Assembly: GCA_965153355.1 (NCBI GenBank)
Contig: OZ231126.1
Coordinates: 85,498,001 to 85,562,000, forward strand
Length of the DNA: 64,000 nucleotides
Source: Flaccisagitta enflata
Taxonomy: Eukaryota; Chaetognatha; Sagittoidea; Aphragmophora
Direction of reading: 5' to 3'
Shown: piece by piece, positions 1 through 11,142 of the stretch
Position numbering within the stretch: the first letter of the stretch is position 1
Layout of the letters: the number at the start of each line of letters is the position of its first letter
Notes under the pieces: generated by a model
What the model was told of the DNA's origin: nothing
The model's database searches: none
The model's input: the letters and a program-made list of their open reading frames with translations, nothing else
Translations under genes and position numbers: made by a program

Positions 1-188
1 TGAAAGCATGGGTCATCAAACCTTGCCGGGGCAAAACGCATATTCATGATACTGCAATTGGGTGGCTGTGTCTGAGTGTGACAGAGAAAAAAGAAAAATG
101 AGATGGGGCCTATGGCTGGGGGATGGATGCCCCTGCCCATCCGTCGGCTATAATACTGTGACCTCGCATCACTTGTTTAGCTCAGAAT
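1..188. repeat. End fragment of a dispersed repeat
   Basis: Bases about 100-180 (cccatccgtcggc, then taatactgtgacctcgcatcacttgttt) match, in inverse orientation, a module seen again near 36,720-36,790, 40,180-40,240 and 58,880-58,930. That module reads acaagtgacgcggggtcac followed by gggcaggggc. No coding potential was seen. Confidence 0.5.
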
Positions 189-715
189 CCATAAGCAATC
201 AAAGTTGTTGGTGGCGAAAGAAAAAAAAAAGCTGTACTTTGAGAGATCACTGTACGGCTGTTTATCAATCAATTTGGACAAAATTCATGCTATTCTGAAA
301 GGATTTTTCCATCTCCCTCAAATGCTGCCAACCGCGTTTTTCAAACTTTTTTTGTATAGAGGCTATAAGCAATCAAAGTTGATGGTGGTGAGAGAACTGA
401 ATGTTCAAAATTCACTGTACTTTGAGAGATCACTGTACCGCTGTTTATTAACCAAATTGGACTGTTCTGAAAGGATTTTCAGCTTCCTCTTTCAAACCTG
501 CCGCCAACATATACTTTTCGTTTTAGAAGCTATAAGCAATCAAAGAGATGATGGCTGTGGCTGGCCCAAAAATAGAATTTGCTGTACTGAAGATCACTAT
601 GCCGCTGAGCAATTTAGACCAAATTTATGCTGTTCTGAAAGGATTTTCAGCTGCGCCAGATGCCGCCAACATGCGTTTCCCCTTTGTTTAAACTATAAGC
701 AATTGAGTTGATGAG
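189..715. repeat. Tandem repeat, unit about 165-174 bp, three copies
   Basis: The string ctataagcaatcaaag or a close variant recurs at about 189, 363, 530 and 694. Each unit also holds gtactttgagagatcactgt or a variant and gttctgaaaggatttt. Open frames in this stretch are by-products of the repeat. It lies downstream (minus strand) of the coiled-coil coding block. Confidence 0.8.
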
Positions 716-940
716 AATGTCAGAGACATAAACTCACAACAATGACAGAAGTTTTCCATTTTGGCATTTTGCCCAAAAGGTATGTGAAAGTACCATTTTT
801 TAGACAGGGAGTATGTAAATGTTTGGGGATGTACATTCTTGCCCCAAAATATCAATATTGAAACCATTTAAAATATCATTTTGAGATGACCACCTGTTAG
901 GCCTGGCTGGCAATTTGGGTGCCGCTGCACACGGCCACCC

Positions 941-2545
941 TCATGAAGCACCTCCCCACCCACCCATGGTCACCTCCGACCCACCACAGATGTCACCATC
1001 TGTTTTATGCACTAATACTTTGCCTTCTAGAGGTTCTTCTAATCTTGGAAAAACTTCGTCTGCTTTCATCTCTGTTTCATTGTTTCTTACTATTATGGTT
1101 TCTGGATTTGGCTTTCTACCCCTTCTTTTGGGTAATTTTGGGTCTGGTGCTTTGTTAGTTGGGTCTAAATCCTCATGTTCACTGGAATCCACTAACCCAT
1201 TGTCCTTATCTTTGTCTTTATCTTTGTCTTTATCCTTGTCCTCTGGGTTGCGAAGTGACCTTTTTGGTTTTATTGACTTTTTACTTTTACTAGTGGATTT
1301 GTGTTTATCCTTTGTAGCAGGTGCACAAGTGATTTGTCTCACATTAACCTCACGGGTTGATGGTGCTGCTGTGTATCGTTTGTGTTTGTTTTTCTTGTCT
1401 GATGTTACATTGGTATGTGATATAGATTTGATGGATTGATTTTTGATGAGTGGTCTGTTGTCTTTGCTTTCCATTTCGTCTGAATCACTACTGCCGGTGT
1501 CACTTGTACTCTCGCTGCTCGTTTCACTATCTTCAGATTCACTACTTGAATCTTCGCTTTCCTCTGTTTTGCTACTGCCGGTTTCGCTTGTGGTACTTCC
1601 GGTTTCGCTACTTGTTTCACTGCTATCATTTGTGTCTGATGTTGTATTGGAGTCATCCGAGTCTGATGATGTGTTGCTGTCTGATGATATGGATGGGTTT
1701 GATAAATCAAACTCTTGATAATCAGTTTCTTCTCTTTGAGGATGTACTTCAGCTTTTACTCTCCTTGTGTTCTGTCTCTGATCATCAGATTTGGATGTTT
1801 GCTCCTTTTTTCCTGTATTGTCTGTTTTTGGTTCCTGTTGCGTTCCCATTTTCTCATGTTTGCCTTTTTGATCTTTTCTTTTTGCCTTATCATTCTCGGG
1901 AGAATCATCTCTGCCTTTCGGCTGCTTTGATTCTTCCTTGCATGAGCTTTTTGATTTGTGTTTTGATTTAGATTTTGTGTCATTTTTCTCATGCTTGTTT
2001 TCCACTATTTTTAATCCTTTTAGGCTCAAGGACCGGCTATTCGGTGCGTCACCGCCATGTTCTTCGTGCTGTTTTGGCGGGATTGTGGATTTTGAACTGA
2101 CAGCGTCAGCCGTTTTACTTCCGGCTGCGCAGCTGTCTTCATTATCTGTCGCGGCGGGATTATTTACTTCCGCGGCGCTATCATAAGTGTTTTTCCTTGA
2201 ACGGATGGAACCTTCGCGTCTAATTGTCGTGCTCAGCTGAGTATTACTGTATCGTGAATCTTTTGATGTGTCTCTTGAGCTAGACGGCATGTTTGTGTTA
2301 TGGCTGCGCGAGCTCATTCGGCTCTGTCTTCCTGACATTTCATGATTGTAATTTTGATAATTTGGATTCATGCCCGAATTATGTGGCATTTGCCATCCGA
2401 ATGGGATTTGCGGGCCACCTTGCCAATTTTGTCCCATATTCATACTATGCATCATTGGGTTGTGATTAGATGGATGATTCATGGCTTGATTTATGTTTGG
2501 CATGTATGGACTGAACATCGGATATGAGACCATGTTGCGTGACAT
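941..2545 (-). CDS. Block C: acidic Ser/Lys-rich protein with AT-hook-like motif, unknown family
   Basis: An intronless 534-residue reading frame. Residues 1-65 are rich in Met, Asn, Pro and Gln (MSRNMVSYPMFSPYMPN). The middle is Lys/Glu-rich. Residues roughly 280-360 are a run of Ser, Asp, Thr and Glu. A KDKDKDKD stretch and an AT-hook-like KRRGRKP follow near residue 480. I recognise no enzyme fold. The frame starts at an ATG directly after the TAA that ends block B (TAAATG, same frame), which would suit termination and reinitiation or a nonsense mutation in one long protein. Only the left arm of the palindrome carries this part; the decayed right arm stops before it. Chromatin or RNA binding is a guess from composition only. 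Confidence 0.55.
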   Translation of the reverse strand: MSRNMVSYPMFSPYMPNINQAMNHPSNHNPMMHSMNMGQNWQGGPQIPFGWQMPHNSGMNPNYQNYNHEMSGRQSRMSSRSHNTNMPSSSRDTSKDSRYSNTQLSTTIRREGSIRSRKNTYDSAAEVNNPAATDNEDSCAAGSKTADAVSSKSTIPPKQHEEHGGDAPNSRSLSLKGLKIVENKHEKNDTKSKSKHKSKSSCKEESKQPKGRDDSPENDKAKRKDQKGKHEKMGTQQEPKTDNTGKKEQTSKSDDQRQNTRRVKAEVHPQREETDYQEFDLSNPSISSDSNTSSDSDDSNTTSDTNDSSETSSETGSTTSETGSSKTEESEDSSSESEDSETSSESTSDTGSSDSDEMESKDNRPLIKNQSIKSISHTNVTSDKKNKHKRYTAAPSTREVNVRQITCAPATKDKHKSTSKSKKSIKPKRSLRNPEDKDKDKDKDKDKDNGLVDSSEHEDLDPTNKAPDPKLPKRRGRKPNPETIIVRNNETEMKADEVFPRLEEPLEGKVLVHKTDGDICGGSEVTMGGWGGAS

Positions 2546-4319
2546 TTATAGATTCATGTTTCTTAAACTGTTTTGTGAATCATGTGCTGATGATTTTCTG
2601 TCATTCATGCTCCTTTTCCCTTCTTTTGCTCTCCTTTTACTATGTTTGGTGTGATCAGTCCTTTCTTTCCTGGTCATTCTAGATGAATCAGGTGGTAGTG
2701 GATCATTCGCATCGCTTTCATTTTCATTCTTAGATTCACTTGCTAATTTTAATAATGCGGTGTGTTGTTTTACCTTTCATGACAGGCTGATTCGGTACCG
2801 AGCTGTCTGCGGGTTTAACTTCATTACTCTTTGCGTCTCTATCGTCGCCTGGGGATTGTCTACGGCGGCGATCGGATTTAGCAGACGCTCGCTCATTTTC
2901 ATCATTCTTCTGCTTGGAACGACTGGATCTACGCTCACTTCGTTCGTCTTCGTTTTTGGATCTTACGGAACGCTCACTTCGTTCGTCCTCGTATTTGGAT
3001 CGATCGGACCGCTCACTTCGTCCGGAATGTTTCTTGGATCTCTCGGACTCATGCTCACTTCGCTTCGCTCCGCCCTTAGACGGATTTGAGGTAAGCGACA
3101 GATCATTCAGCTTCTCAGACTTTTTACTAATGTCTTTTGAACTTTTCTTAGATTTCTTTGAATGTTTCTTTTTGCTGTTTTTCCCACTCTCATCGTTGCT
3201 AGATGAATTTGAGTTTATAGTCCTCTCTTCAGAAACACTTTCCCTGGTCTCCTCGGCTCTATCTTTTAATTTTCTCTTCATTTTAAGTGTTTCTTTGTTT
3301 TCATTGTCATTGTGAGTGATCTCTTGCATAAGATCATCATTGTCATCTACGTGATATGACAATTTATCATCGGGTATCGTGTGAGTGTGTGTGGGAATGT
3401 TGGAGGAATGAGCTTGGTTTTCGCCCTTGTTTTTGTTTCTCTCACTCATGGTGTTATGTTTTTGCAAGCTCATTTCTCTGATTGGACATTCATCTTCACT
3501 ATTCAATTTTAACCCATAAGGATCTTGTGCACTTTCACCTTTGGATTCATTATACTCAGTGGGATGTGTTTGGCCTTGATCAACTGTATCGTCATCAATA
3601 TCGCTCACAAACCTGTCAGTGCCATCATCATTGCTACTGACGTTTGTTTCATTTTGTTCAGTTGTGTTGCTTGGTTCATTCGTATGTGGCTTTGCTTTTT
3701 CAAGAGTTGCGTCATCGTCGTGGCGACTCGTGACGGCTACGGTATCGCTCTTAGACGATTCAGCCTCCTCATTTGAATCTTCTGATTCTTCCAGCGGACT
3801 GATTTCATCCGGATAATTAATAGCTCGTGACTCGCACATGACCGTGACCTCCTTTATGAGCTTTCTCAGGTCTTTCATTAGAAAGCATTCTCTATTGGTC
3901 ATTTCTTCCATTGCTATTATTCTTTTGTGAATGTGGTGTATCAGCCTTTCCTTGATTCTAGTTTTGTCTTTTTCTTCTTCTTGGGCTGTTTCACCGTCTC
4001 GCAACTTTTGCCTTAATTTGGCTATGTCGCGTCTCAACTCCTTCAGTACTCTGACTGATTCACTCAACTCGTTGGCGCTGTTTTTGTTTTGATTATATTT
4101 ATGCTCAGCTGCATCTTTCTCTAATTGTATGGCCTGTATTTGCATTTTTAGAGACTCCATTGCCTCTTTTGCTGATGTGCATTCGGTTTTCTTATCTTCT
4201 AATTCTTTCTTTGCGTCATCATGGCGCTTTTGCAGTTTTTTCAGTTGCGTCTCGAGTTCTGTAACCATCTCTTCTGCGGCTTCTGTGGCGGATTTTTGCT
4301 CATCGAGTTCTTTTTCTTG
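2546..4319 (-). pseudogene. Block B, C-terminal part: coiled coil followed by RS-rich tail
   Basis: The frame reads from just after a TAA at 4320-4322 (QEKELDEQ...) through an ATG at 4268, so coding sense precedes that ATG. The first 110 residues are heptad-like coiled coil. An acidic segment follows, then Ser/Lys and Ser/Arg repeats (SERSKK, SERSDRSK, DERSERS). The frame meets a TGA at 2736. A neighbouring frame stays open with the same composition (KLASESKNENESDANDP...) down to TAA at 2546-2548, so a one-base frameshift near 2,740 is inferred. The upstream fragment (4346-6574) joins it through a second frameshift near 4,390 plus the TAA. This is one long ancestral protein, lightly broken. 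Confidence 0.6.
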
Positions 4320-4345
4320 TTACGCCCATCTGATGCGATATACTT

Positions 4346-6680
4346 TCAATCTGTCATTCTCTTCTGATGTTTCAGATGTGGTTTTGCTACATCAGTTAAT
4401 CGTGATTTTACAGCGGCTATTTCAGCTGTCTGTGCAGCATATTGAGCTTTGTAAAATTTATGTTGGCTCTCTTCAAGGACCACTTTGGCTTGCGCTTCAT
4501 CCCGTTCATTTTTCAGCTCTGTGACCAGCTTTTTCAGCCCTTCATTCATGTCTATGTTACCTTGGCTTGTCGCCATTAGGGCGTTGATACTTTGTTGCAG
4601 CTGGTCTGCGTTGTTTTTGGCTGTGTTTAATTCTTTTCTAGATGCGTCTAGCTCTCTTTTAGCTGTGTCTCTCTCTCTTTTTGTGTTTTCTAACTTCTGA
4701 TTCTTGTCCGCGCGTTCATTACTCCAATTTTTCAATTGGGTCTCATAGCTCTCTTTGGTTTTCTCATGTCTTTTCTTGAACATTTCTGTATCAGCTTTAG
4801 CCTTTTCCAGCTCTTTCTTGTTTAAAGCTAAATCATTGTTAGCTGCTTTCAGATTTTTGATGGCTTCTTCTTTTTCTTTATCGAGAATCTTGAACTTTTC
4901 TTTCATTTCTGTTATAATTTTTTCATTCTCTTTCATCATTCTGTCATGGGTTTTTGATTGCTTTTGGCATTCTAATAGTTTAGCTGCTTGTTCTGTCTGT
5001 AAATCAGCAAGCATTTTGGCTTGCTCTGTCTGTAAATCAGCAAGCATTTTGGCTTGTTCGGTCAACTCTACTGTATGTTTTTCGCGTTCTAGCTCAAGTG
5101 AGTCTTTAAGAATTTTATTCTCATTTTCATTTTTCAAGAGATTTGTCCTGAGTAGATCGACTTTCTCTTGACTTGTTTTCTCATTCGTCTTAATTTGCTC
5201 TTGCAGGGTTTTTAATTGTTTGTCCAGCTCTGCTAGTGCTTTAACATTTCCTTCTTTCTCTGTTTTCAGTTTGTGTTCATAGTCTGTGATTGCTGCATTT
5301 GTTTCATTTGTGTTCATTAGAATTGTCATTTCTTTTTCTTTGATCAATCTCTTGTCATTCTCTGCTTGCTCTTTGAGCTTGCTTATCTCTGCTTGCGCTG
5401 CTGTGATGGATGCTTCCACTTCTTTTCCTTCTCCTTCTCCTTCCCGCCTTGTTTGGGATGTTCTCAACTTGCTGGACAATTCCTGCAACTTTTCTTCTTT
5501 CTGTTTTACTACCGAGTTGATTTTGTCCAATTTTTCATTCAATGCTTGCTCGGATAATTCTTTCTCTTTCATGATAGCAGCACTTACTCCATGTGCTTGC
5601 ATATTAGTCTCCATATCCTTATTGAGAGACTCTATTTTCTCTTTGAGCACTGCTGCTTGTTCCTCTTTCTCTTTGGCAATATTTGCCTTTGTGGAATTTA
5701 ACGCATCAATTTCTGATTTCAGACTGTTGATGTGTGTCTCATGTGAGTCTTTTATGCTTTCCAGATGGAATATTTGTTCATTCAGACCCTGTCTTTCTGT
5801 TAGCATTTCCTCTTTGTTTTTGACCAATGCGAAATAATCAGAATTGGCTAATGATAAACCATTCTTTAGGTCATTATTGGATTCTTCCAATATTTCGATT
5901 TGTCTTTGCCAATTTTCTTCTGCTTCTGCTCTGCTTGCTTCCAAGCATTCTACTTTGTCTAGCAAGCTTTTGATTTCCTCTTGCAGATCCTTGATTACAT
6001 CCTGATAATCAAGGTTTGATTCCGCCATGAATTGCGAGAACTCTGTTTTATTTTTATTTTCTTCTCGCAATCGGTCTTGTTCGTCCAGCTCATTTAATCT
6101 TCTCATATAGCAGTTCATCTCTAAGCAGAGAGAGAACTTATAGCGCGCTTCCGACGTGCGTGCGTTCGTTCGCGTGCATAAACTCTCAATGTCGTGCTTG
6201 TGCGATTTGCCATAGCAGACATAGCACCTGGACTCAAATAATGAATTGCCTTCTTCGCTCACCGGTTTTCTTAATTTCCACACCACTTTTTCGAGTGTGA
6301 TAACCGAGAGCTTTGTCACATCGCCTTTTAGGAACTGATCTTGTATAGACAACAACGTCACAAGTGTTGGTTCCCCTTTTAGCCAGTCATCGTAGTCAGG
6401 AGCTGATTTCTCCTGTTCAGCCAGATCAGTATATGATGGCGATCTGCCAGATACTGCAATTTGGTCAGGCGATGGTTCATCAGAATTCCATGTTTCTAAT
6501 TCTGTTTCTAGTGCCAGTTCGATTCTAGTTCTACGTTTATCTGGGAACTCTTGGACATCCATGGCTTTTCTCATTTTTGTCAGGTCAAGGCTTCCTAAGA
6601 TTGCTTGGATGTCGTTTGGATTGCTAATTTTTAATGGGATTTGTTCCTCAACCGTCAGTATGCCGTCATCTGATCTCTTA
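4346..6680 (-). pseudogene. Block B, central part: 742-residue coiled-coil protein with Cys/His cluster
   Basis: The ATG-started frame is 4346-6574. The same frame reads about 35 more sensible codons upstream (NKRSDDGILTVEEQIPLKIS), so the ATG is probably internal. Counting from that ATG, Cys107, Cys110, His115 and Cys123 form C-x2-C-x4-H-x7-C, and Cys140 and Cys145 follow. This resembles a gag-type zinc knuckle with a longer last spacing. Residues 150-742 are almost uninterrupted Glu/Lys/Leu coiled coil, including an exact duplicate LADLQTEQAKM. The C-terminus changes frame near 4,390, where a neighbouring frame continues the coiled coil up to the TAA at 4320. No polymerase, integrase or transposase motif was seen. 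Confidence 0.6.
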
Positions 6681-6681
6681 T

Positions 6682-7481
6682 TTAACGGTTTACAATGTTT
6701 TGATACCCATTTTCTATGGTGGATATTCTGTGGGGAACCATACCTTTTGAAGTCTTGGTTTTGGGATAAGCTGGCGTGTTTATGGCTGGCGAATGTCGCA
6801 CCTTTGAGGATGAGCCCGTTGCCCGTGTTTTGTGCTTTGGTGCTTTTTCGCCTTTTGCATTGGAGGGCGGTTGTTTTGGCTGAGGCGCTTTATTTTCCCG
6901 TGTTGTTGTCGTCTTTGTTGACTCTGTTGATGACGCTGAAATCTGGTTTGGATTTGGCGGTGCTCCGCCGGATAGCAACGCTGCTGTGAGCGGTGTCATC
7001 GGGAATTTCGGCGACCCTGCCTTGGCCGCCTTTCTAGCGGCTCCGTGGGATTGCGTATCTGCTGACTGGGATAAGGTGGTAGAAATGTTAGATGGTTTTG
7101 ATTTCATTGATGACTTTTTAGGGACATATGGCTCTGATCCGGGTTTGCAAGTCATCAATTTCTTTGCGTGAGGCGGCAATCTTTCCATCACGGCTTCTAT
7201 TGGTACGCCTTCAAAAGTCTCGGTCATATTTCTTGTTTTACCGTTTATGTCAATCGTGCTCATTTGTACTGTCAATGAGTCGTCTTCAAATTGTGTCATT
7301 GAAAATGATTGGACTTGTTGTAATTGATCGTCTATGTCTAACTTACTCTGTTGCCTAGCGCTTGATGTTGTGCTCGCTTGAGCGTACGTTTCGCTTCCTT
7401 CCACCTGTTTTGGAATGGTCTCGTCAGCGTCAAGGTCTAATTTTGGAACGCGAATTTGGTCGTCACAGTCCGTTATGTTCG
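6682..7481 (-). pseudogene. Block B, second part: low-complexity Ser/Thr/Pro/Lys protein
   Basis: The 240-residue ATG frame is 6682-7404. Coding sense continues upstream in the same frame (residues NITDCDDQIRVPKLDLDADE), where it would join the N-terminal part if the 80-bp duplication at 7482-7641 were single-copy. The C-terminal half is rich in Ser, Pro, Lys and Thr, with KAPQPKQPPSNAKGEKAPK. A frame change at a CCCC run near 6,735 is inferred, because the neighbouring frame reads HHRKWVSKHCKPLNKRSDD into the central part. Function unknown. Confidence 0.55.
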
Positions 7482-7641
7482 CCTGAACGATCGCTGGCGA
7501 TTCTGTAGTTGAATCTCGATCCGGTATGTTCGCCGGACCAGATGTCGGCGTTCCGTCTACGCCTGAACGATCGCTGGCGATTCTGTTGTTGAGTCTCGAT
7601 CCGGTATGGTCGCCGGACCGGATGTCGGCGTTCCGTCTACA
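7482..7641. repeat. 80-bp tandem duplication inside block B
   Basis: The words gcctgaacgatcgctggcga begin at 7,481 and again at 7,561, and the two 80-bp units differ at only a few bases. Because 80 is not a multiple of three, the duplication shifts the reading frame. It explains why the N-terminal 86-residue frame (7557-7817) is separated from the next one. A third, partial match follows at 7,641-7,680. The low divergence suggests a recent event. Confidence 0.8.
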
Positions 7642-7817
7642 TTAGCGCGATCTGGTATGGTCACCGGACCGGATGTTGGCGCAACGGATGGTTCACGCAG
7701 TTGCGTCTCGTTGTCGGTGTTGGTATCGTGTTGTTCATTCAACTCGTTACTGACTGACGGACATTCATTGCCGTCATTTGCATTGCCGTCATTTGTGTCC
7801 ATTTTCTCGTCATCCAT
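7557..7817 (-). pseudogene. Block B, N-terminal 86 residues
   Basis: Starts MDDEKMDTNDGNANDG; the start has ATGG and follows about 440 bp of AT-rich non-coding DNA. It contains short repeats of TSGPxTIPDR, encoded by the minisatellite-like duplication above. It ends at a TAG created by that duplication. This is taken as the true start of the ancestral block B protein, about 1,700 residues long. Confidence 0.55.
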
Positions 7818-8259
7818 GATTGTCTATTGTGAAATTGTCATTCAAATAGTCGTGGTCGTTTCACCTGTGTTTTGGTTAACAAATAACGATTAATATTGTA
7901 AATTGAGCAAATTTTGATAACGAGAGGCAAGCGAGGCAATTTTGATTGATTGTTCTGTAACGAGTAACAGAATGTGAAGAAATTGAAGGCAATCATGGCA
8001 TTTTAACAAAGTTATGAAATATAATATTTGTAACGAAATGTGTTTTAATAAGTGCTATTTGTAACAAATGCGAATGAAATATAGCGATTGCGGTAAAACA
8101 TGTAATCATATGGCGTAATAAAATGCGATTGTTCAATGGAATACGCGCGTCCCGAATATGTGAAATTTATATGTCTCTTTTGCGCGTAACGCGCGGAATG
8201 CTGATTTGTGCCAGACGTCTTTTTGCCTATTGCGCAAAAGTCTTACTTCTTCGCAAAAC
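7818..8259 (-). other. Non-coding spacer between blocks A and B
   Basis: AT-rich spacer with no sustained frame. It probably holds the 3' end of block A and the promoter or leader of block B. Its segment 8,020-8,068 has a close inverted match at 13,149-13,195, and 8,202-8,218 matches 13,032-13,048. These matches belong to the large palindrome. They are not transposon ends. Confidence 0.5.
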
Positions 8260-10140
8260 TCATGCTTCGTCGGAGCGCCCTTTGTTTCCGTCGCTCTCCA
8301 CTTCCTCATCCTCCTCGGATGCATTATCCGGATCTATTTGAAGGATCTCGCTCGCGCGCTCTTTTCCACTTTCTTTACATATTTGCAGCCATTCGGGGTC
8401 CCATTTTTTCCATTCTTCAGGATCTTTCAACTTTTCTGCTCGGCTTTTTATTTTCTTTTCCATTTCTCTGTATCTTTGATATTCAGCTTTTGCGTCTTCA
8501 CACACTTCATGCATTATGTCATTCATATCTCTGTCTGTCATCAGATCTTTTATTTCCTCGATGAGCTCTTTTTCTATCTTTTTTCTGTAATTTGCCAATC
8601 CGTCTGGGCCTAGGCGGAAGGCTGCGTCCCAATACGATTCCATCTGCAATCTGACAGATCTAGTATGTGTGTTATTTGTTGCAAGTGAATCGTTCACATC
8701 GCTTAATAGCCTTGTTCGGCCCCCCAAAGCGGATGGATGGACGCCGATGAACTCTTCATGATAATCTGAAATATCATTTCTCTTCTTCTTGACGAATAAT
8801 CTAGGGGCATTTATTGTTGCACTCACCGCATGAGTGTTTTTCACCCCGCATTGGCATGTGGCTTCAGAGTGCTGCTGCAGCTCTTTGTTTACTTTTCTCA
8901 ATGTTTTTCTTATTTTGCATGCCATTTCGTGTTTTGATGGTAATTCGTCAGTCATTTCTAATTCTGTCATTTTGTCTTCTTGTGATAGTTCACATTCACT
9001 ACATTCCTTCCCCTTTTTGTGCTCATCTTGTCTCTTTATTTCCTGCAATATGCCCATGAGATAATTTGTGATTCCTTCTTCAGGTGGGGGTGCTTCCTCT
9101 AGTTGTTTTGTGATCGAGAAAAGCAATTCTACCCCTGGTTTTGGTCTTTGTATGGATGGGTTGTTGTCAAAATCTTGTTTTTTTGTTTTGACAAATTGCT
9201 TCATTGAATTGTCCTCTCTTATGCGTGCCAGCTTTTCTCTTTCTGCTTGAGCTTGCGGTTTATTCATGGATCTGTTTTGTTGCTCAAGAGATTTTTCTCT
9301 AGCCTTCTTTGATTTTCTGTCAAGCTTGAACAATGTCATGATAAATTTCATGATTTGTTTTTCTGCTGATTTTGTGTATTCTTCATTGACAGATATATCA
9401 TCTGGCATTGCAGGATTAGCACATGCGTGTGTTGTGCTTAAATCTTCATTTTCATGTTCATGGGAAGAGGGCGTTGACCCCTCATCGGCTGAATTGGTTG
9501 TTGTCTCAGTGTCTGAGTCATCACTTGCTATGGTTATGGCACTGATTGTACCTGGCTGCCAATTATCGTTTTCATCATCACTGGACTCTGAACACGTTGT
9601 GACCAAGTCAGGTGGATTATCTGAATCATCGTCATCGTCATATGAACGAGAGCCTATTTTCAGCTTTTTGCTAGCATCAGCCTTCCTCCATTCGCCATTT
9701 ATATTTTCCCAGGTGCCATCAGTTAGTTTTTCACCCAGTTTATGTTTCCGGCCGATGTCTTTATCTGGTTTCTTGACTCTGAATTTCTCAATTGCTTTTC
9801 TGTCTGTTATTTCGAATTTGGACGACAGAAAGTTTGGTCTATGTAATTTTGCAATTGCTTCGCTGTTGCATCGTCTTTGGTGCGTCCAGTTGCACCTTTT
9901 TTCACTCTCGTTATCGGATGGTGAGGAGTTATCTGGTGTTGGCTCATCTTCCCATTCCATGATTTGTGTTCTTTCACGCTTTTCTGCCGATTGGCGTAAG
10001 CGTTTCTCATTCTCTCTTATTTTCCTTAAGCATTTTGATTTTTCCTTATTAGGAATGGAAGGATCATTAAGAACATTATCTCGTCTTATGGTTGTCAAAT
10101 TGCTGATGATTTCTAGACGGTTTTTATGGACTTCTGCTCT
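8260..10140 (-). pseudogene. Block A, second part: charged coiled-coil protein (612 residues plus 14)
   Basis: The open frame starts immediately after a TAA at 10,141-10,143 and reads RAEVHKNRLEIISN, then TTIRRDNVLNDPSIPNK. The computed start is a TTG, so there is no real ATG start here. The sequence is Lys/Arg/Glu-rich, with an acidic stretch (YDDDDDSDNPPD) and a CQCGVKNTHA motif near residue 420. It ends in an acidic tail (ASEEDEEVESDG). The 333-residue frame upstream is in the same frame, separated by the single TAA, so the two are one protein interrupted by a nonsense codon or a readthrough codon. Family unknown. Confidence 0.6.
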
Positions 10141-11142
10141 TTAGTCTAGTAATTTCTGATGCTCAGTTTTGGTATTGTTATTCATTTCAGTGTTCATGAG
10201 CTTAATCTGCTCTAACTGAATTTCACGGTAATTTTGTTTTGTGTGAGCATGTTGAAGTGACTCATTAAGGGCCTGGTCGTGAATTCTCATTCGCTTTACT
10301 ATCTCCTCTTGGGGCAGATTTTGCTCTTTTGCTTCCTCCTCTGCCTTTTTCGCTTCCTCTACCTTTTTGTCCATAATTTTGGATTCACGGTCACTGCTTT
10401 CAATGACCTGTTCAAGCATGTCAAGGTCTCTTGTGCGTTTGTAATTTTCTAGTTTCTTCTTTACATCTATATGATTTTTGATGCATTTTTGCTCTTTCTC
10501 GATTGCATCTGCAGATTCCTCTTTCTGTCTCCTTTTCTTTTGTGCAATCGTTGCTGGTTCAAGGCCCTTTGAGGTCTCTTCTATGAATTTGATACTTTGT
10601 GTACATTCGTCCTTTTTCCTCCTGATTGTTTCTATGCATTGCTTAATTTGCATATCTTTATCATCAATCTTTTTTTGAATGGAGTCGAGAATATTTTCTC
10701 TTTGATATTTGCAATGTAGCTCTCTGTATTGCTTTAAAGTTGACTCCATTTTGGCAAGTGACTCTTTGCCCACTGCATAATTTTCATCCCGCAGTTCTTT
10801 CAATCTGTTAAGGGTTTTGACCTGCTCTCTTCTCCATGCTGGGTCATCATCTCTTGGGTTGATTGTCCTTAACAATTCTTCTGCGGCCTTGTATTCATTT
10901 TCAGCTTCTCTGTAGCCTTGGTCTAATTTTTCTCTGTTATCTTCTACCTCCTTCTTGCATACTTCAATCAATGCTTCTGTTTGATTTACTTTTTCATTCA
11001 AATATTGAATGATTTGCTTTCTTCTTTTGTATTTTGTTGTTTCATCCTTATTTGGAACCTGGTGGTTGGCCACAGCGTGCGCCCAGCCACCAGGAAATTC
11101 CAAATAGGATGAACAACAAAATACAAAAAAAGAAGAATGCAA
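10141..11142 (-). pseudogene. Block A, first part: coiled coil, N-terminus created by palindrome junction
   Basis: A 333-residue frame, almost all Glu/Lys/Gln coiled coil from about residue 30 (KDETTKYKRRKQIIQYLNEK) to the end. The first 25-30 residues (MHSSFFVFCCSSYLEFPGGW) are read across the hairpin centre at about 11,076 and lie in the inverted arm. They are a junction artefact, and the true N-terminus is missing. The frame ends at TAA 10,141, which leads directly into the next in-frame segment. Confidence 0.6.
11041..11105. repeat. Hairpin centre of the large inverted duplication
   Basis: The stem is TTTGGAA plus CCTGGTGG on the left, pairing with CCACCAGG plus TTCCAAA on the right, around a loop of about 13-20 bases centred near 11,076. 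Outside it, ttcatcc on the left pairs with ggatgaa on the right, and the arms continue with aacaacaaaatacaaaa against its complement. Confidence 0.85.

Noticed and set aside
4380-4400. Programmed -1 frameshift between two block B frames
   Set aside because: The run is only AAAA without a standard slippery heptamer, and a TAA interrupts the second frame 20 codons later. A simple indel plus nonsense change is more likely.
9266-10144. 292-residue plus-strand ORF across block A
   Set aside because: It is a Ser/Leu/Phe-rich shadow of the Lys/Glu-rich minus-strand frame. The codon pattern and the frame continuity across 10,141 support the minus strand.
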